Position numbers and translations under genes: made by a program
From: Bufo bufo
Taxonomy: Eukaryota > Chordata > Amphibia > Anura > Bufonidae
Direction: 5' to 3'
Assembly: GCF_905171765.1 (NCBI RefSeq)
Contig: NC_053397.1
Coordinates: 110,439,295 to 110,503,294 of the forward strand
Length of the DNA: 64,000 bases
Notes under the pieces: generated by a model
What the model saw: only the letters and a program-made list of their open reading frames with translations
What the model was told of the DNA's origin: nothing
Database searches by the model: none
In this document: positions 32,842-44,107 of the stretch, in pieces
Numbering within the stretch: position 1 is the stretch's first letter
Layout: the number at the start of each line of letters is the position of its first letter

Positions 32842-34427
32842 CAGGGCTCCAGATGGCGACCAAAATGGTCGCCAATGCGACTTAGAATTGCAAAATGGCG
32901 ACAAGACTTTGTGGTCTTGTCGCCATTTGCGCCTAGAGCCTCCGCTGCTCTGCCGCTTTAAGAAGAACGGCATTTCATACAGCAGGCAGGCGGCAATCCA
33001 ATAACAGAGCTCCGCACAGTATAGAGCTCTGTTATTAGAGAGGAGGCTGCTGATTGGTCAGTATCAGTGTGCTGCTGTACCATTGGATGCTCCTCTCACA
33101 CCCCCATTCTCCCGCGCTGAACACAGCAGCAGCTTCAGAGTCATGAAGACAGGGAGCCGCTCCATAGAACAGAGGTTAGCTTGAGAAGCCACAGACTGTC
33201 ACAGTCACCCCTGCACTGCCGCTGATAAAGGCTAATCCTTATCGTCTTTACAACCCTGATAACACTCAGGGGGCCGCTGCTGGTGCTCCGTGTGAGCTCC
33301 CTGCCTGGGCTCACAAACATTCTTAATAAGGGAATAAAAGGGTTAATAGCCGCTGGTCAAGACACTAAAAAGCCAGTGAACCATATCTCTTTCAATAGTC
33401 CGTGCTTAGTAGGAGGAGAGGTTATCTCCTGGAGGTTATCTCCTCCTCCTAAGACTTTTGAAAGAGATATGGTTCACTGGCTTTTTAGTGTCTTGACCAG
33501 CGCGGGGCTCCTATTAACCCTTTACATACTTAACATTAGCAAGTGGTGAGATGACTGATGATCACCTCACCACTTGCTAATGGCTGCTGCTGCCCAGTAT
33601 TCCCCCCGCCTACCTACCTACCTAACTTTCTCTGCACATCTCCTATTTTATGCTAAAGTGGGGGGGAACCTTTTCTGGTGTGAGCCTGATAAGTGCGATT
33701 GTGACCAGTTCCATCAGTTGGCGCACGTGCAGCGGTATGAGGGAGCACTCTGCCATTTGTACAGCCTACGATGCGGAGATGCCACCACGCTGGGGAGGCT
33801 CAGGTGTGGCTGGCAGTGAAGGTGTTAAGGCTGCCGGTCGTTAAAGTAACGTTAGGCTGATATAAGGGGCAGCCGCGCAGCCCACCTGCTCCTTGCAGGA
33901 CTCTGATCATGCACCCGCCCTTCCCAAACTATGGGCCCACTTACCGGCTACAGCCCCCCTACTACAAACCCAAGGGGCCCTACTGGAAGCCTCCCTACAA
34001 GGGGGCCCATGAAGTCTGCCCTTCTCTTAACTGCCTGGATAACTACCGGATATGGGGCTCAGCTGTAGGCCTTGCTCAGCCAGCTGGGCCGGAGCTGGGG
34101 CTGAGCCGCTCTTACACCAAAGTAGTAGGGGTTCAGGTGAACCCCAGAGTGGACGCGTCTGTTCAGTGTTCACTGGGGCCCCGTACGCTAAAGAGCCGCA
34201 AGGGATGGGCCCTACTGTGCCATGCCACACCTGGGCAGCATGCCGGACTGCGTAACGTCACCCCAGTCCGCTTTCCCCGCACTGTAGCCAGACAAGTCTT
34301 TTATTTTTTATTATAATTATATGTATTTTACATTTGGCGACTAAAAAATTCATTTGGCTCCTAAATTTTTCAGATTAGGAGCCAATGCTCCATGAGATTT
34401 TTTTTTGTCTGGAGCCCTGGGTTCGTT
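32842..34427. mobile_element. DNA element with CAGGGCTCCAGA ends, GC-rich cargo
   Basis: Terminal inverted repeats CAGGGCTCCAGA (32842) and TCTGGAGCCCTG (to 34427) interrupt the Arg-Ser-rich frame of the retroelement. CAGGG ends fit hAT elements, but I do not see a clean 8-bp duplication. The interior is GC-rich with hairpins at 32893-32926 and 33002-33040, CCAAT-type boxes near 33050-33085, a 45-bp-arm hairpin (33351-33502) and a Pro/Tyr-rich frame at 33909. Confidence 0.6.
33351..33502. repeat. Hairpin with 45-bp perfect arms
   Basis: The arms 33351-33395 and 33458-33502 are exact reverse complements, beginning CGCTGGTCAAGACACTAAAA. The loop is 62 bp and contains the short repeat 'ggttatctcctgga/ggttatctcctcc'. 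It lies inside the GC-rich DNA element. Perfect arms suggest recent origin or gene conversion. Confidence 0.9.
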
Positions 34428-35078
34428 GCCGCGGCGGGGGGAGTCTGTGCGGCGTTCGCGGGGTCCAGCGCAATAGACGGTCGTCTGGTCAGTCTTCCAG
34501 GGCTCTGAGCCTGGTTCTGGCGTCATCTCTCCAGCATGAGGTTCCTGTACCTGGTCCTGCGGTAGCGCCAATGCCGCCTTCGTCTGGTGAGTACCAATTT
34601 ACGGGTGCATGGGGAGCGGGTGGTGGGGTTCCGGATATGGCTGCACTGTTAAAACTGCTAGTGGATCGTTTACAGCCTACCACTGACCAGTCCCATCCGC
34701 CTCCTCCTGCTAGGCCAGCTCCGGTGTTAGCGGGGGTGCATAAAGAGTCGTGTTTTTGTGGGGTTAGTTTTTTGGGTGCCCATTTAGACGAGGCCGTCCG
34801 GGAGAAGGTTTGGGCTAATCAATATGTGGATAGTTGGTCTCTCATATCAGTGGACCAACATACCGTTGACAAAGGAGAGGCGTTTTACGGATATAACCGT
34901 ATGAGCGCAGGCCCAAAGTCGCCAGAACCATGAACAATTGGTTGCAGGCTTTTTTGGTATTGGGTTGCATTATGGGTCAGCGTCCCCCCGAGCGTTGTTC
35001 TGAGTTATTTGTTTATCAGGACATCATTTATAGTGCCTACAAATCCCATGGGGGCAGCGCTTGGTGGCGATATGATGA
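34385..35078 (+). pseudogene. Ngaro/DIRS-like ORF1, C-terminal part
   Basis: The frame from 34385 to 34933 contains a proline-rich region (about residues 55-125, SHPPPPARPAPV) and then FLGAHLDEAVREKVWANQYV and SLISVDQHTVDK. After a shift near 34930 it continues NNWLQAFLVLGCIMGQRPPE, YQDIIYSAYKSHGGSAWWRY. The methionine at 34385 is not a real start: the first part of the frame belongs to the nested insertion boundary. ORF1 of these elements is thought to be a Gag-like nucleic-acid-binding protein. My family assignment rests on recalled resemblance, and a profile search would be needed to confirm it. Confidence 0.5.
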
Positions 35079-35085
35079 GGAATTT

Positions 35086-36830
35086 AGGCATTTGAAATAC
35101 AGCCATTTAAAATACAGCCTTTTTGCGCAAAGATATATTTACTTCAGGCCTACACTGATTCAGGGCGTTTGTGATCCCCACTATACATACAGGGGATTGA
35201 ATTAGGCATTTGAAATACAGTCATTTGAAATCCAGCCTTTTTGTGCAAAGATATATTTACTTCAGGCCTACACAGGTTCAGACCGTGTGAGATACCCCCC
35301 CTACATACAGGGGTTTGAATCAGGCATTTGAAATACAGCCATTTGAAATACAGCCTTTTTGTGCAAAAGATATATTTACTTCAGGCCTACACAGGTTCAG
35401 ACCGTGTGAGATAGCCTCTATACATACAGGGGTTTGAATTAGGCATTTGAAATACAGCCATTTTGTGCAAAGATATAGTTACTTCAGGCCTACACTGGTT
35501 TAGACCGTGTGAGATACCCCCCTAAATTCAGGGGTTTGAATTAGGCATTTAAAATACAGCCATTTTAAATACTGGCTTTTTGTGCAAAGATATAATTACT
35601 TCAGGCCTACACAGGTTCAGACCGTGTGAGATACCCCCCTACATACAGGGGTTTGAATTAGGCATTTGAAATACAGCCATTTGAAATACAGCCTTTTTGT
35701 GCAAAGATATAGTTACTTCAGGCCTACACTGGTTCAGACCGTGTGAGATACCCCCCTACATACAGGGGTTTGAATTAGGCATTTGAAATACAGCCATTTG
35801 AAATACTGCCTTTTTGTGCAAAGATATTTACTTCAGGCATACACTGATTCAGGGCGTGTGAGATCCCCTCTATACATACAGGGGTTTGAATTAGGCATTT
35901 TAAATACAGACATTTGAAATACAGCCATTTGGTGCAAAAAAATCTTTAATTCAGGCCTACACTGATTCAGGGTGTGTGTGATCCCCCCCTATACATACAG
36001 GGGTTTGATTCAGGCATCTGAAATACAGCCATTTGAAATACAGCCTTTTTGTGCAAAGATATATTTACTTCATGCCTACAGAGGTTCAGGCCCTCTGAGA
36101 TACTACCTTTACATGGAGGGTTTGAATTAGGCATTTGAAATACAGTCATTTGAAATACATCCTTTTTGTGGAAAGATATATTTACTTCAGGCCTACATTG
36201 GTTCAGACCGTGTGAGATAACCCCCTACATACAGGGGTTTGAATCAGGCATCTGAAATACAGCCATTTGAAATACAGCCTTTTTGTGCAAAGATATATTT
36301 ACTTCATGCCTACAGAGGTTCAGGCCCTCTGAGATACTACCTTTACATGGAGGGTTTGAATTAGGCATTTGAAATACAGTCATTTGAAATACATCCTTTT
36401 TGTGGAAAGATATATTTACTTCAGGCCTACACTGGTTCAGACCGTGTGAGATACCCCACTACATACAGGGGTTTGAATCAGGCATTTGAAATACAGCCAT
36501 TTGAAATACCGCCTTGTTGTGCAAAGATATATTAACTTCAGGCCTTCACTGATTCAGGGCGTGTGTGATCCCCCCTATACATACAGGGTTTTGAATCAGG
36601 CATTTGAAATACAGCCATTTGGTGCAAATAAATCATTAATTCAGGCTTACATTGATTCAGGGCGTGTGTGAACCCCCCTATACATACAGGGGTTTGATTC
36701 AGCCATTTGAAATACAGCCATTTTGAAATACAACCATTTGAAATACAGCCATTTTCTGCAAAGAAATCTTTAATTGAAGCCTAGTCTGGTTCAGGCCGTG
36801 TGAGATACACCCTTTACATATTGTCGTTCT
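35086..36830 (+). repeat. hAT tandem array, right part
   Basis: Continuation of the array at 30180-31752, about 15 further units. Two nearly identical longer blocks are seen at 36000-36180 and 36240-36420 ('gcatctgaaatacagcc...catgcctacagaggttcaggccctctgag'), so the array has also grown by multi-unit duplication. Confidence 0.9.
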
Positions 36831-36883
36831 TTTCTACTATTAATTAAACACCCATTTAGGCAAGATCCTAAATTCAAAAAAAT

Positions 36884-37389
36884 ATGAGGAGAGCGTCAAA
36901 TAAGGGACGTGGCCCAGGTCGTGGTGCTGCTGGTGGAGCTCCTGTTGCAGGGAGAGGAAGTGGTCGATCTATGCCAGCTACACGCACAAGTGAAACCCCT
37001 TCCTCAGGTGCGAGTAGGCGACAAAACCTGCAGCGGTATTTGGTCGGGCCTAATGCTGCTCTACGAATGGTGAGGCCTGAACAAGTACAGGCGATAGTAG
37101 ATTGGGTTGCTGACAGTGGATCCAGTTCCTTCACATTCTCTCCCACTCAGTCTCCTGCTGAAAGACCAGAGTTGGCACCTGCAGCCGATGTCCATCAGTC
37201 TTTCACCTCACCCCCTTGCAAATCAGCCAAGCAGTCTGAGCCCCAAGTCATGCAGCAGTCTCTTCTACTTTTTGATGACTCTGTTAGCAGGGTTTCCCAG
37301 GGCCATCCACCTAGCCCTGCCCCAGAAGTGGAAGAGATTGAGTGCACCGATACCCAACCACTTATCTTTCAAGATGAGTACATGGGAGG
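36884..37389 (+). pseudogene. hAT transposase, N-terminal part
   Basis: The open frame starts MRRASNKGRGPGRGAAGGAP, an Arg/Gly-rich N-terminus, then NLQRYLVGPNAALRMVRPEQ and an acidic/polar linker. It is broken at 37390 by the Ty3-type element. The frame resumes at 44791, once one copy of the 4-bp duplication GAGG is discounted, with no base gained or lost. This N-terminal extension precedes the BED finger. Confidence 0.78.
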
Positions 37390-38066
37390 TGCAGCGTACT
37401 CAAGTTAGGTTTAGAAATGTTCCTGGGTGTTGTAGTGCAATAGACACTAACCTGAGACGGCTGACTCTCTGCAAGGGCAGGTGATGATGAGAAATGTTTG
37501 TGACGCCAGTGCCAATTAAACGGTGGCACGCCGTTTGCTGATAGCAGGAATAACTGAGGAACCACGTGATGTTAAAACAGAATTCAAACTTTAGTAGTCA
37601 TCATTTAGGGACATTGACGGAAGCACAGTTCCTTTGAAGACAGTTGATTTTCAATACAGTTGATGCAGGCAATATATATATATATAGCAAGGTGACTTTA
37701 GAGTGTTAAACACAGGACTTGCAGTACAGGCAGCTTGCACTCTATTCCTGACTGATCCTGGAACATAGAAACTCTTCTCCAAGGCCCAATGCCCTAGCTC
37801 TGGCGTATATCCTTGGTTTTATAATTATCAAGTACCTCCTCTGTTGTCTTTAGTCCCTCTTGCTTTTCTGGACTTGCCTCTGTCTCTCTCAGCACTGACT
37901 CTAGAACTTCTGAACTCACTTCCTGGCTAGGCCCTAGCCTATTTATACTGAACTGGGGGCTCCCTCTGCTGGCTGGAATAAAGATTGCCTGCACCAGGCC
38001 TAACTGGCTTAAAGGGAAACATACATTACATTCTAGCAGTGTCGGGTAACCTACCCGTATGCTGCA
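37390..38066 (-). repeat. 3' LTR of the young Ty3-type element
   Basis: 677 bp, near-identical to the other LTR. All three substitutions I found (37479 region c/t, 37499 region t/c, 37625 region a/g) are transitions at CpG positions. The outer edge meets the GAGG target duplication. Confidence 0.92.
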
Positions 38067-38317
38067 CACCCCCAGACTTTAACGTGAGTAAGGCCTCGTA
38101 CTCACACACCTTCCTGAACCGGCATAACATGGTACATAACATATGCATTCCATTATAAATACAATAAATAATTATTTAACATTTGTAACTCAATGAAACC
38201 AATGACACAAGGAAAGGGGCGTCTTCTTGCTTCTTAGGCACGGCCGCTGACCTGGCACAGCGGACTTAGGGTGAACCAGGTTAGTCCATTGTCTTTGGTG
38301 ACAGTATAATAACAGAA

Positions 38318-40072
38318 CTACCCAGGAGTTTCTAGTGGGTGTATCACAGGCAAGGGCTCACGTGGGGGAGTCCATTCTTGCGCACAAATGTCCAGCAAGG
38401 CATTACCAGTAGCAACTGTTTGGGAGGAGACACCACCAGAATAGTCAAAGTCTCCTAAACGGACTGGCGGGCGTCCCCTGGTCATCCGGGTAGACCTTCT
38501 CAATATAGGGGTCTCTTCTTCCCTTAGCAACGAGGTAGAAGAGAGAGAAACAACAGGAGGGTCTCCATCAGTGAGATCTTGGTCAGGAACAACAGGAACA
38601 ACAATATCCACTACAGGGAGAACTGGATCCGGGGCATCTCGAACCGGCTCTTCTGGAGGTGAAGATACAGTAGGTGCTGGAGCGGGCACCAACAAGTTCA
38701 GCCACGGTGTCAGAAGCCAATGCATGGGATCAGTGTCATACCTCAGATTACTGACAGCCTGCATAGGATCCTCGGGCGGTATTGATGACTCTGACACAGG
38801 GGATTCAGATCCAGAACTCTCGGCACTAGGTTCTGGTGTCAGGCAGAGCTTTAACCGGTTTCGGTGTACAATTTGGGATCCCTTGCCTTCCCGGGTGATC
38901 TCATAAGTGTGAGTTCCAACATTTGGGATTGCAGTGACAACATAGGGACTTCACTCCCATTTACTGTCCAGTTTACTGGTATGGCGGTTATTTTTTAACC
39001 ATACCACAGCCCCTATTGTCAAGGGTTCTGCATGGGCTGCTTGATCATAGTCTCTCTGCTGTCGGTCCCTAGCATAGTCCATACGTTCCTGAACAATGGC
39101 TTTGGCTGTATTCAATCGCCTTTGATGTTCAGCAACCCAGTCGGTGTTAGGTAATGGGTTAATGCAATCAGGTACGTGTATGTCCAATGAATGATCAGCA
39201 GGCAATGTCCCTTGGCGCCCAAACATCAAATAAAAGGGGGTATACCCGGTGGAATAATGTATGGTATGATTGTATGTGAACATGAGCTGTGGCAACAGAT
39301 TAGGCCAATCTCCTCAGGTTTCAGGAGGCACGGCCCTCAGCATCTCTATCAAGGTCTGATTCATTTTTTCACATAATCCATTACCTTGAGGATGGTAGGC
39401 CGTTGTCCGGATCTTTTTACAGTTGTGTAAGCGGCACAGTTCATGGAACAGATGGGACTCAAAAGCAGGTCCTTGATCGGTGAGGATCTTTTCTGGACAT
39501 CCGTAGGGCAGGAGGAAGTGCTTCCAGAACAGTTCGGCTGTAGTCTTGGCTGTCTGGTCTCTCACAGGCACCGCTACAACAAACTTAGTAAAATGGTCAA
39601 TAATAGTCATGGCATAAGTATACCCTGAGCGACTAGGCTCCAGTTTCACATGGTCGATGGCGACAAGTTCAAGAGGACGAGTACTTACAATGGGTCTCAG
39701 TGGTGCCCTCTGATCATGGTGCTCACTTCGTTTTAAGGCACAGGCTACACACTCCCGACACCACTTCTCCATGTCTTCTCTCATGCCCACCAGTAAAAAC
39801 CGCTGGCGGATAGTAGCCTCAGTCTTTTGGACCCAAAGTGACCGGATTGATTGTGGTACATCTCCAACCACCATACCTGCATCTCGTCGGGGTATGAGAA
39901 TCTGGTGCACTCTCTCGTTGGACACTGGGTCTAGGCTTCTCCGTAGCAATAGGCCCTTTTGTATGAAGGAGTTGATGGCGCTGTCTCCACAGTTTGATGA
40001 GCTCAGGATCTGCACTCTTACGCCGAATCCTCTCAGGGGCTCTGCCACTAGTAATGAAGTCCAACAACTCAC
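38318..40072 (-). pseudogene. Ty3-type integrase and C-terminal tail
   Basis: One frame with two in-frame TGA codons (near 39312 and 38949). It has the zinc-binding CRECVAC, then the catalytic core: AIDHVKLEPSRSGYTYAMTI (first Asp), LTDQGPAFESHLFHELCRLH (second Asp), HPQGNGLCEKMNQTLIEML (Glu). After the first stop comes the block STGYTPFYLMFGRQGTLPAD, and after the second a proline-rich tail (MSESSIPPEDPMQAV to 38318). Both stops follow the pattern of CpG decay (CGA to TGA), though this is inferred. It would insert cDNA into DNA with a 4-bp stagger, as seen here. Confidence 0.83.
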
Positions 40073-40216
40073 CCAGCACTCTACTTTCAGACTGTAGTTT
40101 CACCCACCTTTCTTCCTTAGGATCAGGCCTACTGGAGGGTGAAGGAACTGCAGCTCTGTCATTGGTAGCTCGAGCCTGATCCTGTTGAGCAAATTTGTTA
40201 TAGAAAGCCGGCATCT

Positions 40217-41824
40217 CTACATCTTCCCAAGCATCTCGCACATCATCAGGAGCTGTCTCTGTGGGAAGCCTGGATAAGCATCAGCATTATCATTAGTACG
40301 TCCAGCACGATATTTTACAGAGAAATCATAGTTGGCGAGGCGAGAGGCCCATCTCTGCTCCAAGGCCCCTAATTTAGCTGTATTTAGATGTGCCAGAGGG
40401 TTATTGTCAGTGAATGCAATGAACGGGGTGGTGGCTAGATAATCCTTGAATTTTTCTGTCACTGCCCACACTAATGCCAGGAACTCTAGTTTGAAGGAAC
40501 TATAATTCTGGTCATTTTTCTCAGCTCCTTTCAGGGAGCGGCTTGCATAAGCTATCACTCTTTCTTTTCCCTCTTGGATCTGGGCTAACACAGCTCCCAG
40601 GCCTCGCTTGCTAGCATCAGTATACAGATGGAAGGGCTTGCTGTAGTCTGGATAACCTAACACAGGAGGCTCGGTCAGTTTCTTTTTTAGCAATTGGAAC
40701 GCTATCTCTCTTTCCTCATTCCACTCAATGGGCACCGGAGTTCTAGGGCTTTTCTTGGGTTGCCCCCTCAAGAGCTCCTGGATAGGATCAGCTATTTGAG
40801 CAAAATGGGGGATAAAACGTCTATAGTAGCCGGCAAAACCAAGGAAACCCCTCACTTCCTTGACGGTAGTAGGAACCGGCCAATTACGGACAGCCGCTAG
40901 CTTATCAGGGTCAGGTTGCACGCCCTCTCCGCTGACCACATGCCCCAGGTATCTTACTGCAGGTTTGAGCAGGTGACACTTGGATGGCTTTACCTTCAAG
41001 CCATATTTGATAAGGATTTCAAATACTTCTGCCAAATGTTTCAGATGGTCTTCATATGTTTTTGAGTACACAATGACGTCATCTAGATACAGCAGCACTG
41101 TTTCGAAGTTTTTGTGACCCAAACACAGTTCCATTAGTCTCTGGAAAGTTCCTGGGGCATTACATAGCCCGAACGGCATACAATTGAATTCGAAAAGGCC
41201 CATGGGAGTAGTGAAAGCAGTATTTTCCCTATCTGCAGGGGCCATGGGTACTTGCCAGTAGCCATTGGTCAAGTCCAATGTGGAGAAATAGGCAGAGGAG
41301 CCCAGAGCAGTTAGTGACTCCTCAATGCGGGGCAGTGGGTATGCATCTTTGTGGGTTATTTGATTAATTTTCCTATAATCCACACAGAAACGGATACCAC
41401 CGTCCTTCTTCTTTACAAGGACCAGGGGTGCAGCCCACGGACTACGGCTGTCCCGGATTACATTAGAGTCTTTCATCTCTTGGATCATTTCTTTACAGTC
41501 TGATATGAAGTAGGTGGTAAAGGTCTGTATCTCTCCTTGATAGGAGGATGAGAGCCAGTAGTATGGTGTGTTGTATGGCACTCCCTCTCCATAATCAGTA
41601 GCATGCTTACTGAAGGCCTGTGGTACTCTTTGACAAGCTGTATATATCCCTTCTTGTTGTTGTTGGGGGGTAGTCTCGTCCCCCACATGGAGCTCTTCCC
41701 ACCAGGGCACTTGTGGCTGGGTCACCGACGGACGTCCGCTGACTGCAGCTGGCGGCTTTTCTGTCACTGGAAGACGAAATGACGTCTTGGAAGGACACCT
41801 GGGACAGCTGGGCAACACGGACAA
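40217..41824 (-). CDS. Ty3-type reverse transcriptase and RNase H
   Basis: A long open frame of 535 residues. RT blocks: VLVKKKDGGIRFCVDYRKIN, FSTLDLTNGYWQVPMAP, FGLCNAPGTFQRLM and LLYLDDVIVYS with the intact YLDD active site (about residue 245), then RGFLGFAGYYRRFI. RNase H follows with YTDASKRGLGAVLAQ and FTDNNPLAHL. It makes cDNA in the particle and removes the RNA template. The frame ends at 40217 after a shift just past NADAY (about 40270). The next 400 bp are read in another frame (40241-39819). RT and RNase H look undamaged. Confidence 0.88.
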   Translation of the reverse strand: MSVLPSCPRCPSKTSFRLPVTEKPPAAVSGRPSVTQPQVPWWEELHVGDETTPQQQQEGIYTACQRVPQAFSKHATDYGEGVPYNTPYYWLSSSYQGEIQTFTTYFISDCKEMIQEMKDSNVIRDSRSPWAAPLVLVKKKDGGIRFCVDYRKINQITHKDAYPLPRIEESLTALGSSAYFSTLDLTNGYWQVPMAPADRENTAFTTPMGLFEFNCMPFGLCNAPGTFQRLMELCLGHKNFETVLLYLDDVIVYSKTYEDHLKHLAEVFEILIKYGLKVKPSKCHLLKPAVRYLGHVVSGEGVQPDPDKLAAVRNWPVPTTVKEVRGFLGFAGYYRRFIPHFAQIADPIQELLRGQPKKSPRTPVPIEWNEEREIAFQLLKKKLTEPPVLGYPDYSKPFHLYTDASKRGLGAVLAQIQEGKERVIAYASRSLKGAEKNDQNYSSFKLEFLALVWAVTEKFKDYLATTPFIAFTDNNPLAHLNTAKLGALEQRWASRLANYDFSVKYRAGRTNDNADAYPGFPQRQLLMMCEMLGKM

Positions 41825-42215
41825 TGCTTAGTAAGCGCAACAGGATGATCACTCAGGTTAATCAGACGGACAGGTACTTTACCTTGGGAGACGGTCACCA
41901 GGCACTTGGCAGCTCTCACATAAGGGTAATCCTCCATCTGGATTGGTTCTACCAGGGCTGGATAATCTCGGCCTTGGACTCCCAGGACAGCACGACACCA
42001 TAAAAGAGTTTGAGAATTAGGAGGCAAAGTCACAGGCTTAATATCACTAATCCTGGCAGTACAAATTTCTCCTTTCCCATTAGCAAACCTCTGCTGGGCA
42101 CTTAACACCGTAATAGTCTTTTGAATCACCCTCTTGGATGCAGAGGAAGCAGTGGGCAAAGTCTGGTGTAATACGGCAAGTACTTCTGAATAACAGTTTT
42201 TGAAGACATTGGTGC

Positions 42216-42644
42216 CTAGAATGACAGGATTGTCCTCCTCTGTCGCCGGCCTGTACTACTATCACCCCTGTTGTGGTAGGTTACTTCTCCCACCTGCAGG
42301 GTGGGTTCCCAGTATCCATGAATCTTTACTGGTTTGCCATTGCTGGCGATAATTTCCACCCAGGATTCAGGCGGCTGGGTCAATTGGTTGGTGTCCCAGA
42401 ATCTTTCAAATGCGGGCAGCTGAATAGTAGTGACCTGAGACCCAGTATCTAATAGGGCTTCAAAGGGGACCCCGTTGATCTCTATATTGATTTTAGGATG
42501 GGATCCTACATAACGTGGCATCCAATTAGGATCCTCTGGACCTAGTGTTCTACCTCCCGAGGGGTGGTCCTCAGCCTCAGGGGTTGCCCGTTTAACTGCC
42601 AGCATGTGGATTCTGTGTGTCCCAGCTTTTTGCAGTATGTACAC
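42216..42644 (-). CDS. Ty3-type aspartic protease
   Basis: A 142-residue frame overlapping the end of gag in another frame, as expected for expression by frameshifting. FEALLDTGSQVTTI (about residues 60-73) holds the catalytic DTGS of retropepsins, and the later hydrophobic-hydrophobic-Gly motif is likely within KPVKIHGYWEP. It would cleave the Gag-Pol precursor. The frame is lost near 42240 but pol continues in another frame (42159-41764), so a frameshift mutation lies here. Confidence 0.75.
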   Translation of the reverse strand: MYILQKAGTHRIHMLAVKRATPEAEDHPSGGRTLGPEDPNWMPRYVGSHPKINIEINGVPFEALLDTGSQVTTIQLPAFERFWDTNQLTQPPESWVEIIASNGKPVKIHGYWEPTLQVGEVTYHNRGDSSTGRRQRRTILSF

Positions 42645-43564
42645 ATGGGCCTCTTGCGACCTCTATTACGCCTCCCAGGATCCCTGGGGTGAGTCTCTTG
42701 GTATGGAGGTGGGAACGGCCTAAGAGGTGACAGGAATTCTTCTTCTGTCATTATGGGTTTTTCCCATTCCTCTATTTTTCTGCACACTTTCTCTAGACTT
42801 TTAGTGAGGTGATTTACTTGCTCTGTCAGCATGACAATAGTATCGGTAGCTGACACTTGAACAGCTTGACCGGCCTGAGCTTGGTTAGAGATAAGCGGTT
42901 TCACCCTGCAGGCTGATGACTCAGGTGGGGTGCTCAACTCCGTAGATACTGCTGACCCCAGAATTTTTATAGCCAGTTCTTTAAAGTCCAGAAAGGCACT
43001 GTTAGGGTGCTGGGCGGACAGCATCTTTAATTGGGTCCTTATTTGCTCACTAGACACCCCGGTGATAAATTGTTCCCTCAGGGTCTGGTCCTGGTTATCA
43101 GCCTCTTTGGGATCTATCTGAATTACAGCCCCTAAAGCCTCCTGAAGTGATAGGGCATAGTCACGGAGGGACTCACCGGACTTCTGTTTCTTGCCAAAGA
43201 AGTGCATCTTTATCTCTGAGGCAGTCCTAGTTTCAAAAGTGGCCCTGAGGCGGGTGAATATCTGCTCTAGAGTACTCCGCTCAGTAGCAGGCCAGGATAA
43301 TACCTCCCTGCGGGCAGCTCCCTCCAGTTGCGCTAGCAGGATTTTCCATTTGCTGATCTGCATTTATGGGGTTACAGTTTGAATAATGCCAGCAACTTTC
43401 TTTAAAGTCTCTTAGGGTATGGGTCTCTCCTTTTATAGCGGGGAAACCATGGGGCCCCGAAATAGTAAGGCATGGTAAAGGGCATCATGCTGGGGGCTAT
43501 AGAATGATTAGGAGCCGCAAGCTCTCCCGGGGCCGGCTGCTCGGGAACTCCCGGTTCTGACATG
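42542..43564 (-). pseudogene. Ty3-type gag
   Basis: A start at about 43563 (MSEPGVPEQPAPGELAAPNH) leads into PFTMPYYFGAPWFPRYKRRD and then a frameshift near 43400. The main frame (43363-42542, 273 residues) has a capsid-like region (WKILLAQLEGAARREVLSWP) and ends with a CCHC zinc knuckle, CTYCKKLGHTESTC. The capsid resembles the retrotransposon-derived PNMA type. Protease overlaps its end. Gag forms the particle. This copy needs the frameshift to be bypassed. Confidence 0.82.
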
Positions 43565-44107
43565 TTAGCTTATTGCGATGTGGCCGCTGGTGACTAAAGG
43601 GGCCGGAACAATCCCCTTCCCTCCGGTTACAAGTTCTTACCGGTATCGCCGGGCTTGCGCAGGCCAAGTCTCGAGAGACTCCGGACGTCCAGAGTACGCG
43701 GTGACGTAGAAGAAACAGGGCCGCGGCGGTGCGATGATGACGAGGGGCGGGATTCTCTGTGTCTTTGCAGGGATCCGCCCACGAAGGTCCTCAGCAGCGC
43801 GGGAAACTTTACTCCAGGCGGCCGGTGGCCATCTTGGTCCCCATTCCCTGACAGCAAGCAGGGTTGTTGAAAAGTCCATAAAACCACACTCCGGTGTGGC
43901 GATTTTCTTCCTCTTGTTAGCGCAACACTGCACAGCGCTTTTTAGAGGTTTTAGGCACACTTTGGGTATGTTTTTCAGTCCACAAAGTCCACTTTAATAA
44001 AACAGGCAATTTGTCACTTTGGTCACAGGGCAACTGTATAAGGCACAAAGTTCACGCTTCTTGCACTAGAAAGCGTGCGTATCCTGTTCGTGACGCCAAA
44101 AGAGAGG

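Larger units (their letters stand above)
31755..35085 (+). mobile_element. Tyrosine-recombinase-type retroelement fragment (Ngaro/DIRS-like)
   Basis: Inserted in the tandem array. The 5' region is followed by a start at 32029 (MAAGDARLKEVLLARMAEGG), an Arg-Ser-rich stretch (32690-32840) and, after a nested insertion, the ORF1 block LDEAVREKVWANQYVDSWSL, then NNWLQAFLVLG and GGSAWWRYDEEF. These blocks resemble the ORF1 proteins of vertebrate Ngaro/DIRS elements. No RT or recombinase region follows, since the sequence returns to the array at once. A 3'-truncated fragment, inactive. Confidence 0.55.

Noticed and set aside
32440..33004. Arg/Ser-rich frames as a host splicing factor
   Set aside because: The stretch is part of the retroelement ORF1 that is interrupted by the DNA element at 32842. 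No RRM or other host domain.
30180..36830. CRISPR-like array of regular repeats
   Set aside because: The units are contiguous variants without unique spacers of constant length, in a vertebrate transposon.
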